Assembly: GCA_005879655.1 (NCBI GenBank) | Contig: VBJK01000084.1 | Span: 1-27,708, forward strand | DNA: 27,708 nt | Direction of reading: 5' to 3' | DNA from: Chloroflexota bacterium | GTDB taxonomy: Bacteria > Chloroflexota > Ktedonobacteria > Ktedonobacterales > Ktedonobacteraceae | Shown here: positions 16,318 to 23,472 of the stretch, piece by piece | Layout of the letters: each line of letters begins with the position of its first letter | How positions within the stretch are numbered: the first letter of the stretch is position 1 | Program-made: the position numbers and the translations under genes | The notes under the pieces: model-generated | What the model was told of the DNA's origin: nothing | Databases searched by the model: none | The model's input: only the letters and a program-made list of their open reading frames with translations

Positions 16318-17519
16318 GTACTGCCGATGAGAACAAAGTAGAAGCTGAGAATTTTGCCTTCTTCCAGGAAGTGTTCAAGAAAGCTCTCCTCTATCGTCTC
16401 TCTTTTGTCCAGAGGGAGAAAGAGAATTACGAGGCACTAAGCCACGAATTGCCCAACTTTTGGGAGGTTGTTGGGCAAAGCTATCTGCAAAAGCACTGGA
16501 CGGCTGTCTCGGCGTTTCGAGATGCTCTACAAGGTTTTCTGGACCTGCAAGGGTATTGGACTCAAAGCTTGGCTTTAAATCAGTGGGCTTGTGAAGCTGC
16601 TCGTGAAAGTGGCGAGGTTGTCAATGAAATACGTTGGACCCATGATCGAGCCAATATCCTTCTTCAACGTGGCCAGAACCACGAAGCAGAGACACTGTAT
16701 ACATTTTGTGAAGAAAAAGCTCGCTCTCTAGGCAATATTGCTCTAGCTCTGAAAAGCCGTAATCAGCGTGCATTGTGTCTACGTTCTCAAGGTCGCATCG
16801 CTGAGGCTGAACAGCTCTGTCAAACTACCCTTGATGAGGCCAGACGCTTAGGATTGGATCGCTGGATTCCTCCTGTGCTCTACACGCTCTCTTTATTCAT
16901 CCGTGATCAGGGAGACCTCAAGAAAGCTGAACAATGTGTAGAAGAAGGTCTACGTCTCGTAGACCCAACCGATATTGCACTTATCGCACACTTCCATCAC
17001 TCTTTGGGTGAAATAGCACTCCTTTTAGGTCAGCGGGACAAAGCACGAATACACATGGAGAAGAGCATACAATTGAGTGAGCAAGCGCGTGTCGTTCGAC
17101 GTATTGCTGCCACAAAACGCCTGCTGGGTGATTTGGAGCGTATTGAAGGGCATTACCAAGCAGCAGAAAAACTTTATGATGAGGCATTAGCCATTGTTTC
17201 GCGCATTGAGGATCTCCCTGTACTCGCCCGTTTGCTGCTCTCAAAGGCTAAATTGAAGTTGCAGATGAAACACAGACACGAAGGTATTGCACTTTTGAGA
17301 GCAGCAGTAGCCCATTACCAAAAAACAGGCGATGCCCGGACGGTGGGAGGAGTTTCTCTCTTGCTAATGGTACAATATTTGCGTCAGGGTTATATCGGGC
17401 AAGTTATTCTGGTGGGCTTCAACGGACTAAAAGTAGTTCTTGCCTCTGATATGCTTCGTCCCCGTGTTTTATTCAATTTCAGGAGACTTCGTACATGGTG
17501 GTATCTGCTCGCCTCCTAA
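16314..17519 (+). CDS. TPR-repeat protein coupled to the TIR-STAND gene
   Basis: 401 residues from the ATG at 16314, which overlaps the upstream stop (ATGA), giving tight translational coupling. The middle and C-terminal parts are a series of TPR hairpins from about residue 65 to 360 (for example ANILLQRGQNHEAETLY, ALCLRSQGRIAEAEQL, HSLGEIALLLGQRDKARIH and GDLERIEGHYQAAEKLYDEAL). In full-length NLR-like proteins such repeats sit C-terminal to the NTPase and sense the ligand. Here they are on a separate chain, so the two products probably assemble. There is no membrane helix or enzymatic motif. The start of the nested foldback element lies 85 bases downstream. Confidence 0.85.
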   Translation: MSTADENKVEAENFAFFQEVFKKALLYRLSFVQREKENYEALSHELPNFWEVVGQSYLQKHWTAVSAFRDALQGFLDLQGYWTQSLALNQWACEAARESGEVVNEIRWTHDRANILLQRGQNHEAETLYTFCEEKARSLGNIALALKSRNQRALCLRSQGRIAEAEQLCQTTLDEARRLGLDRWIPPVLYTLSLFIRDQGDLKKAEQCVEEGLRLVDPTDIALIAHFHHSLGEIALLLGQRDKARIHMEKSIQLSEQARVVRRIAATKRLLGDLERIEGHYQAAEKLYDEALAIVSRIEDLPVLARLLLSKAKLKLQMKHRHEGIALLRAAVAHYQKTGDARTVGGVSLLLMVQYLRQGYIGQVILVGFNGLKVVLASDMLRPRVLFNFRRLRTWWYLLAS

Positions 17520-17603
17520 CGAGTCGCTTGTCAAGAACGCCTGAGAAACACGGCTTGACGATCCCCCCCAACGCACGCTATCATCCACACACAAGAAAAA
17601 ATA

Positions 17604-17945
17604 GGGTCTGCATCCTTTGGGGGAATCCCCCTCCCCCCCCAGGGCACCCACAAGGGATGCCCCTACAATGGTACGAACACGCCTCCCAGGATGATCCGTC
17701 ATCCATTGTAGGGGCATCCCTTGTGGGTGCCCATAGGCATGCGCGCTAAGCGGGGGTCTAGGGGGCTTCGCCCGCCTTTCGGGGTGTGGGGTGTCCCCAA
17801 ATACTTCCTTTCTTCTCTTTTGCCGCCGGAGGCGGCAGGACAAAGGGAGTGCAGAGGGCTTCCCTCTGCTTAACGCGCATGCCTATGGGCTTCCCTTGTG
17901 GGTACCTTGGGGGGGGAGGGCGATTCCCCCAAAGGATGCAGACCC
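17604..17945. mobile_element. nested foldback/MITE-like element
   Basis: Outer arms of about 54 bases (17604-17657 and 17892-17945) are complementary at about 51 positions; the outermost 23 are perfect. Inside are a perfect 30-bp stem (17642-17671 with 17703-17732, 31-base loop) and a second pair of 23-base arms matching at 22 positions (17729-17751 and 17868-17890). The innermost core GGGGTGTGGGGTGTCCCC (17781-17798) plus a GCCGCC/GGCGGC hairpin (17822-17836) is shared with the element at 3801. It looks like one element inserted into, or built on, another. ORFs in both strands here are repeat translations. 17520-17603 is otherwise empty. Confidence 0.7.
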
Positions 17946-17966
17946 AAAAATATCCACACATAAGGA

Positions 17967-18269
17967 ATGGAATCATTCACCATGATGAAACGGTTAGAAG
18001 GACGCAGCCTGGCACACCCAGGTTGCCTTATAGGCATAACAACTGGTTTAATTGTCGGCATTATCCTGGCCGGGATTTTAGCTATCGCGTTTAACATCAC
18101 ACTCAATATCTTGTTACTCTTCTGGCTTATCGTAACGGTAGGGTTAGGAATTGTTGGTTGGGTCATTGGTGAGCGTTTATCAAAGAGATTCACGCTGGTA
18201 AAAGAGGAGACTGCCGAAACTACCTCTCCTGAATCCTCGCTTGCGAATAGTAGAGATAATGAAAATTAG
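17967..18269 (+). CDS. small two-helix membrane protein of unknown function
   Basis: 100 residues if the ATG at 17967 is used; ATGs at 17982 and 17985 are alternatives, and the AAGGA at 17962-17966 is too close to the first and rather far from the others, so the start is unsure. Two hydrophobic segments are clear: about 21-43 (CLIGITTGLIVGIILAGILA) and 48-68 (ILLLFWLIVTVGLGIVGWVI), followed by a basic then acidic cytoplasmic tail. I recognise no family. The upstream region is the foldback element, which ends 22 bases before the start, so expression may depend on that element. Confidence 0.55.
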   Translation: MESFTMMKRLEGRSLAHPGCLIGITTGLIVGIILAGILAIAFNITLNILLLFWLIVTVGLGIVGWVIGERLSKRFTLVKEETAETTSPESSLANSRDNEN

Positions 18270-18593
18270 AGACGGTAATACGTTCTGTTTTATATAAAGT
18301 TGCTTAATGGCCGGAATCTGTCACTTTATGGCTAGTAATTTACCACAAAATGTGCTATATTTATTCTACATGGATAGAATGAACATAAGCCCACCTACCT
18401 TATCCAGGTCAGATCAACAGAGCAGTGTAGCTCACGCGCGATGATGCGCTTTTTACAGGGGATAGTATCATCGTGTTTTTTGTACATAAAACGCTCTTGT
18501 TGTCACCACACGATATACATCTCCCGATGGCAAGCCCTTAAATTTCGTATAGCAATAGTCCCACTTGGTTAGCACAAATTTGGAGGATACCTC
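18270..18593. other. gene-free spacer
   Basis: AT-rich intergenic DNA with no convincing hairpin terminator or RNA gene. A promoter for the small CxxC protein should lie here, but I cannot fix -35/-10 boxes with confidence. A minus-strand ORF at 18468-18686 overlaps that gene and has no recognisable features. Confidence 0.35.
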
Positions 18594-18845
18594 ATGCAGA
18601 TCAATGAATTTCGCAGACCGATCTCCGTTGATTTCGTTCCTCATGGCAGTCTCTGTGAGTGGTGTAACAAACCCGCTGAACAGCAACTAACTGCTATTGG
18701 TGGTAGCCATCACAACGAAAGTGGCAGATTCTGCCGCCCATGCGGCGAACAATTCACACAGGTTGTGGTAAGCTCGTTCAACCTCTTTAATCTGGCGAGA
18801 GCAGATGTACGTTACAACCACCGAGGGGAATATGTAGCAAGGTAG
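18594..18845 (+). CDS. small protein with paired CxxC motifs
   Basis: 83 residues. GGAGGA lies seven bases before the ATG, an excellent ribosome-binding site that argues for a real gene. Two Cys pairs, C21-x2-C24 and C47-x2-C50, can form a zinc ribbon or treble-clef-like site. The intervening segment is polar and includes a His pair (H39, H40). There is no membrane helix or DNA-binding motif. I do not recognise the family, and function is unknown. Confidence 0.65.
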   Translation: MQINEFRRPISVDFVPHGSLCEWCNKPAEQQLTAIGGSHHNESGRFCRPCGEQFTQVVVSSFNLFNLARADVRYNHRGEYVAR

Positions 18846-18936
18846 AGGTGCTCCAACTGGCAGCCTTGGTATAAAACCGCAAGAGCAGAGAGCCAGTGAG
18901 TTATTGACACACTAGCCCTTTGCTCTTACTTAGAGA

Positions 18937-19782
18937 TTAAGCGTAACGCTTGATATAGTGCTCAATAGCAAACGGCTTGGCTTGCTGGGCCAGCTGATAG
19001 GCTGCCTGATCCATTGTTTCACGCTCTTCTCTGAAGAAAACACCAACGAACTGACGCTCTGTCTCCATGGCTAGTAAGACCGCTTGCGCCTTATCCCTGA
19101 CATTATGGTCAGCTGGGATAGGCGTCACCGAAGTGTCCCACGCATCGAATGTGTGATGGAACGTGGGACAAGGACTCAGAGCATGAATAAAGGAAAAACC
19201 TTTATGCTGAATCCCCTGCTCGATGAGCGCGGCCAGTTCTTTTGGCTTAGCCGAATAACCACGAGCCACAAAACTGACATTGAGCGAGAGCGCGGTCGCA
19301 ATAGGATTAAACTGCGAGGCCATCAAGCCATAAGGAGTCGATTTCGTGACATGCCCATACGGTGATGTGGGAGAGGTCTGTCCCTTCGTCAGTCCATAGA
19401 TCTCGTTATCCATGACTAAGACCGTAATATCGATGTTACGCAATGCAGCGTGAATCAAATGTCCCGCGCCAATACTGAACATGTCACCATCACCACCGAC
19501 GGCGAATACCGTGAGGTCAGGACGCGCCATCTTTAACCCTTGAGCGACAGGGAGCGCACGTCCATGTACACTATGAAAACCAAAGGTCTTCATGAAGTGC
19601 GGAAAACGACTGGAACAACCAATACCTGAGACGACGACGGTCCGATCTGGATCTAACTTCATGCTCGCCAAGCCACGATAGGCGGCATTCAATACGCCGA
19701 AATCGCCACAGCCAGGGCACCAGGTTGGCTTTACCTCGCTCTTGTAATCTTTGGGAGTGGGGTTGCTGATTGTCTGCGTCAT
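18937..19782 (-). CDS. korB: 2-oxoacid:ferredoxin oxidoreductase subunit beta
   Basis: 281 residues, typical of the small TPP-binding subunit. WCPGCGDFG (C22, C25), C56 in SGIGCSS and the Cys in ALSPCPTFH (near 205) are the expected 4Fe-4S ligands. GGDGDMFSIGAGHLIHAALRN...NEIYG is the TPP/Mg binding region. With KorA it oxidatively decarboxylates a 2-oxoacid (2-oxoglutarate by best resemblance) to the acyl-CoA, reducing ferredoxin. It starts two bases after the korA stop, with GGAGG inside the korA 3' end, so the two are co-translated. Substrate is inferred from family style only. Confidence 0.9.
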   Translation of the reverse strand: MTQTISNPTPKDYKSEVKPTWCPGCGDFGVLNAAYRGLASMKLDPDRTVVVSGIGCSSRFPHFMKTFGFHSVHGRALPVAQGLKMARPDLTVFAVGGDGDMFSIGAGHLIHAALRNIDITVLVMDNEIYGLTKGQTSPTSPYGHVTKSTPYGLMASQFNPIATALSLNVSFVARGYSAKPKELAALIEQGIQHKGFSFIHALSPCPTFHHTFDAWDTSVTPIPADHNVRDKAQAVLLAMETERQFVGVFFREERETMDQAAYQLAQQAKPFAIEHYIKRYA

Positions 19783-19784
19783 AA

Positions 19785-21548
19785 TTAACTAACCTCCTCA
19801 ATTGCTCGCAGAATTTCGCCCGCAGTAAATGGTATACCACCGAACTTATTCACGCGAATTGCTTGCAGGCCATACTTCGCACCTAAAAGGTTGGCCAGCT
19901 GACCAGAATAATTACACTCCGGTACGATAACCTTTTGTACAGAGCCAATAAAGTCTCTGATTGTACGGTCTGGTAGCGGTGAAAGAATTTTTGGATGCAG
20001 AGAGGCCACTTTATAGCCTTTAGCTCGTGCACGGTCAACGGCTTCTTGAATGGTACCTTCGGTTGAACCCCAGCCAATAATACCAATAGTCGCCTGCTCG
20101 TCACCATAGCGCTGTGGCGTTGGTAGCTCCTCAGCTGCCGTGTCAAGCTTACGGAAGCGCTTATGCATCATGGCCGTATGATCTTCCGGTTCGTAGTCAG
20201 GATGACCAAATTCGTCGTGCTCTAGACCCGTTGCAACATACGATGGCGCGCCAAAGCCCGGCGCTGTCATTGGCGAGATACCAGTACTGGTATACGCATA
20301 GCGTGCATAGCCATGAGCCGCACTAGCCACACTCATCAATTCCTTTTCGCTTGCACCGTTACTCCCATCTGCGCCAGGTCTTACCCGCTCTTGCAGTTCT
20401 GCCGGAACGAAAACACTGCTCTCAACGCTCTCAACGCGAGCCGTGAGCGCTTGATCAGTCAGAAAGAGCACTGGCATCTGATAGCGCTCGGCCATATTAA
20501 ACGCTGTAATCATCAGTGTATAGCAGTCAGCAACACTTGCTGGTGCAACAATCATACGCGGAGTATCCCCGTGGCTGGCATAAAGCGCAAAGCTAAGGTC
20601 AGACTGCTCCATCTTCGTTGGCATACCAGTGCTCGGTCCAGCACGTTGTGCATCAATAATGACCGCCGGTAACTCGGCCATCGAAGACAGCCCAATTAGT
20701 TCCGTCATCAACGAGAAGCCAGGACCAGAAGTGGCGGTCATGGCACGTACGCCACCAAATGAGGCCCCCAATACAGCCGCTAATGCAGCTATCTCGTCTT
20801 CCGCTTGTAAGAAGGTTCCGCCAACTAGCGGCAACTCTTTGGCCATAGTTTCCATAATGTCGCTCGCGGGCGTGATAGGATAGCCCGCGAAGAAACGGCA
20901 TTTAGCCATCAACGCTCCAGCAACAATGGCCTGGTTCCCGTTGAGCACCACACGCTCAGCTTTCTCGACAGGACCGAGTAAGTAAGGATCACGCTTAGAA
21001 AGTTTTTCGTTGACAAACTTTTTGGCTGCTTCTAAGGCAAGCACATTTTTTTCTAGCAGTGTGGCATTTGCCTTACGTGATTTTGAGAATTTTGAATGCA
21101 CAACCTGTAGAATAGACTCCTGTGGAGGACCAAAGAGGCCAGAAATCGCACCGAGCATGACCATGTTCTTCGTCTGGAAGAGCTGTATCTCTTTACGCGC
21201 GATCCAGTTAAATGGAATGGCATAAGCTATGTAATCGCCTGCTTCGGGAGTAAAGTCTGACGGGTCATAGATCAAAACTCCACCATGACGTAACTCGCTA
21301 ATGTTGCGGTCGTATGCCTCTTTATTTAAGCAGATGAGCACATCAGCGTAGTCGCCCATGGATTTTACAGGCTGATTACTAATACGAACTTGAAACATAC
21401 AAGGACCGCCGAGAATCTCAGCGGGGAAGGTCCTGAAGGTATAGACATGATACCCCCAGCGGGCGGCGGCAAGAGCGAGAATATCTCCTCCTGAAACGGT
21501 CCCTTCGCCCGATTCCCCCCCTATGCGGATTGTTACTTCATTTACCAT
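19785..21548 (-). CDS. korA: 2-oxoacid:ferredoxin oxidoreductase subunit alpha (gamma-alpha fusion)
   Basis: 587 residues from the ATG at 21548, which has GAGGGAG six bases upstream; the frame is open to a codon at 21590, but that lacks a ribosome-binding site. Residues 5-185 are the gamma domain (IRIGGESGEGTVSGG, FPAEILGGPCMFQVRIS). From about 200 the alpha (pyrimidine-binding) domain follows, with FAGYPITPASDIME, AEDEIAALAAVLGASFGG and TSGPGFSLMTELIG. The gamma-alpha fusion is the standard two-subunit Kor arrangement. It forms a heterotetramer with KorB. A 10-bp palindrome in the leader (21575-21602) may regulate it. Confidence 0.92.
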   Translation of the reverse strand: MVNEVTIRIGGESGEGTVSGGDILALAAARWGYHVYTFRTFPAEILGGPCMFQVRISNQPVKSMGDYADVLICLNKEAYDRNISELRHGGVLIYDPSDFTPEAGDYIAYAIPFNWIARKEIQLFQTKNMVMLGAISGLFGPPQESILQVVHSKFSKSRKANATLLEKNVLALEAAKKFVNEKLSKRDPYLLGPVEKAERVVLNGNQAIVAGALMAKCRFFAGYPITPASDIMETMAKELPLVGGTFLQAEDEIAALAAVLGASFGGVRAMTATSGPGFSLMTELIGLSSMAELPAVIIDAQRAGPSTGMPTKMEQSDLSFALYASHGDTPRMIVAPASVADCYTLMITAFNMAERYQMPVLFLTDQALTARVESVESSVFVPAELQERVRPGADGSNGASEKELMSVASAAHGYARYAYTSTGISPMTAPGFGAPSYVATGLEHDEFGHPDYEPEDHTAMMHKRFRKLDTAAEELPTPQRYGDEQATIGIIGWGSTEGTIQEAVDRARAKGYKVASLHPKILSPLPDRTIRDFIGSVQKVIVPECNYSGQLANLLGAKYGLQAIRVNKFGGIPFTAGEILRAIEEVS

Positions 21549-21574
21549 CAAATGCTCCCTCAGAAAAAGTTTAG

Positions 21575-21602
21575 ACCGCGCTATATACACGAATAGCGCG
21601 GT
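21575..21602 (-). promoter_or_regulatory. perfect palindrome in the korA leader
   Basis: ACCGCGCTAT (21575-21584) pairs with ATAGCGCGGT (21593-21602), with an 8-base loop. It ends 26 bases before the korA start codon, close to the ribosome-binding site. It could be a repressor operator or an RNA hairpin acting on korAB; the sequence does not decide which. Confidence 0.45.
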
Positions 21603-21820
21603 TCATAAAAAATAGCGGTTTTTGTTTGTTTGGGGGAGTTTTGCGACAAGAGGCGATGGTATATATCTCTCCATGTGCAACCAAGAGAAATATACAGTGT
21701 GGGTGCTTATTGTAATACTTCCACCACTCGCCAGGCAACAGCGAAACATCATTGTAAACCGCTATCTTTCTGTACATGCTTCCTGTCTGCTCTTGTGCAT
21801 TATCAATTTCTGCTTATGAT

Positions 21821-22168
21821 GTCAGCCAGGAGACCCCCATCATTCATGCGGAGGATGAATGGGCGTTCCTTTCTCGCTCAATCCCCTCGCGGGGAGCCGT
21901 TTTGTCGGAACGGCTAAACCGTTGGCAGATTGCTGCCCACCGTGTCCAGGCACGGGTGATATGACCCTTCGTGGTTGCAAAAGAGGCTTAGCGATGATTA
22001 TATCCATAACATCACTTCCGGCGTGAGTAGAAGCGGTCCGAGTTAGGGTGGCGCTCGGACATTCTTGTAGCCCCTCCCGCTGCTGCTTGCATAGCAAGCC
22101 CACTAATCAAGAACTTTCGTTGCGCTAGCCGTTTCGCAAACCCCTGCTTTTCAGCCGGGGTTCTTGAC
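21821..22168. mobile_element. structured, probably IS200/IS605-derived remnant
   Basis: One end begins GTCAGCCAGGAGACCCCC followed by the hairpin CATTCAT/ATGAATG (21841-21847 and 21854-21860). The other end has AACCCC/GGGGTT (22139-22144 and 22157-22162) followed by CTTGAC (22163-22168), similar to the right end near hyuA. Between them are further stems such as ACCGTG/CACGGG near 21940-21955 and TCAAGAAC/GTTCTTGA (22108-22115 and 22160-22167). No intact ORF of a known transposase is present. Which end is left or right is unclear. An omega RNA or other structured leader before infC is an alternative. 21603-21820 and 22169-22375 are otherwise empty. Confidence 0.4.
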
Positions 22169-22375
22169 GTATAGTACGGACAGGATCGAACAGACCCCCG
22201 CATGTGACTAATGGTATTATAGCATACTTTATGCATAGTATCAGCGATTTTTCTAGCTCATTATATCGTTGCCTTGAGCATTTTATATAAACTTAACCGT
22301 TTTATATCATTTTACCAGAACCAAAAAGCGCCCTTTGGTCCTCTTTTGGCGGCTGTAATGAGATACATACACCCC

Positions 22376-22404
22376 TTGCAAACAAACTGTGTGCGTAGTA
22401 TACT
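22376..22404 (+). promoter_or_regulatory. infC promoter
   Basis: TTGCAA (22376-22381), a 17-base spacer and TATACT (22399-22404). The start of transcription would be near 22411, giving a leader of about 135 bases before the proposed start codon. Confidence 0.6.
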
Positions 22405-22532
22405 TGTACCGTTCGTTGTGGATCGCCAATGGTTGGAGCATATATTAATTAGCATATCTGTTTCGACCTGATCGCACACGCTGGATATGAGATATCAGCC
22501 CTACAAGCCAACGTCATTATTAGTTTTTAAAG

Positions 22533-22549
22533 AGGAGGATCAGTCTATT
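22533..22549 (+). promoter_or_regulatory. ribosome-binding site and AUU start of infC
   Basis: AGGAGG (22533-22538) is the strongest Shine-Dalgarno in this region and lies eight bases before ATT (22547-22549). The in-frame ATG at 22487 has no such site. An AUU start is the known, IF3-autoregulated start of infC in E. coli and several other bacteria. Confidence 0.7.
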
Positions 22550-23206
22550 AACAAGGACTTTCGCGGGAACGACCGTCCGCGTGAGACACGAGTGAACGAA
22601 CGCATTCGTGCACGGGAAATACGCTTAATCGACGAAAATGGGGAAATGATGGGAGTGATGCCCCCTGGACGTGCACTAGACATTGCCCGTGACAGAAATC
22701 TTGACTTGGTTGAGGTGTCACCAAATGCTGCACCACCAGTGTGTAAGCTGATGGATTATGGACGCTATAAATACGAACAGGCCAAGAAAGAAAACGAGGC
22801 ACGCAAGAATCAGAAAACGATTACCCTCAAAGAGATTCGTATGCGACCTCGTACAGACGAGCATGATGTAGAAGTGAAAACTCGCAAAATCCAAGAGTTT
22901 TTAGCTGAAGGTGATAAAGTGCGGGTTAGCGTCCAGTTCCGTGGAGCCGAGATGCGTCATCCCGATATTGGTCGTAAGTTGCTTGAAGATATTGCTGAGG
23001 TGCTCAAAGGAAGTGCCACGATTGAGCGTTCACCTACTATGGAAGGTCGCATGATGTCGATGATCGTCTCGCGCGCTCCAGGTTGGGAACCGCCGAAGAA
23101 ACAAACTGCACCTGCATCTGACAAGCAATCAACGACAGAATCTACACCCAGTACCGCCACTGAGACGCCTCAGAATACAAACCCTATAGAGTCACCACCC
23201 AAGTAA
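22547..23206 (+). CDS. infC: translation initiation factor IF-3
   Basis: 219 residues from the ATT at 22547 (239 if the ATG at 22487 is used). The N-terminal domain has VNERIRAREIRLIDENGEMMGV, and the linker and C-terminal domain carry YGRYKYEQAKKENEARKNQ and KEIRMRPRTDEHDVEVKTRKIQEFL, all standard IF-3 signatures. A Thr/Pro/Ser/Gln-rich tail of about 45 residues extends beyond the usual end (about 175), a lineage extension. IF-3 binds the 30S subunit and rejects non-canonical starts, including its own. The usual neighbours rpmI and rplT do not follow; a terminator does. Confidence 0.93.
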   Translation: MNKDFRGNDRPRETRVNERIRAREIRLIDENGEMMGVMPPGRALDIARDRNLDLVEVSPNAAPPVCKLMDYGRYKYEQAKKENEARKNQKTITLKEIRMRPRTDEHDVEVKTRKIQEFLAEGDKVRVSVQFRGAEMRHPDIGRKLLEDIAEVLKGSATIERSPTMEGRMMSMIVSRAPGWEPPKKQTAPASDKQSTTESTPSTATETPQNTNPIESPPK

Positions 23207-23303
23207 TTTGTTCTATGCCACACGCTGATAGCTCATACACGCGCGTCATCAGATCTACCGCAGACACCGTAGGGTCTGTATCATAGGAAAAAGGGCATAA
23301 ACA

Positions 23304-23342
23304 GGGGGATATAGTGAATGAGAACTATAGCCCCCCTTTTCT
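23304..23342 (+). terminator. infC rho-independent terminator
   Basis: GGGGG and TATAGT (23304-23308, 23310-23315) pair with ACTATA and CCCCC (23324-23329, 23331-23335), with one A-G mismatch and an 8-base loop. CTTTTCTTT follows directly. It lies about 100 bases after the infC stop. Confidence 0.8.
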
Positions 23343-23472
23343 TTGATACCCATCCATTCTGACTTACATGTTCAGGCTTCATTGACTTTTCATGACCAAG
23401 CCACTAAGATCTTTCTGAGGCAAAACACGATACGCATACCTTTCATAATTTGATGCCACATGGAGGCAACCA

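Noticed and set aside
17469..17985. Several Pro/Gly-rich ORFs on both strands
   Set aside because: They are translations of the foldback element; similar peptides (GDTPHP...) arise from the related element at 3801, so they reflect repeat sequence rather than genes.
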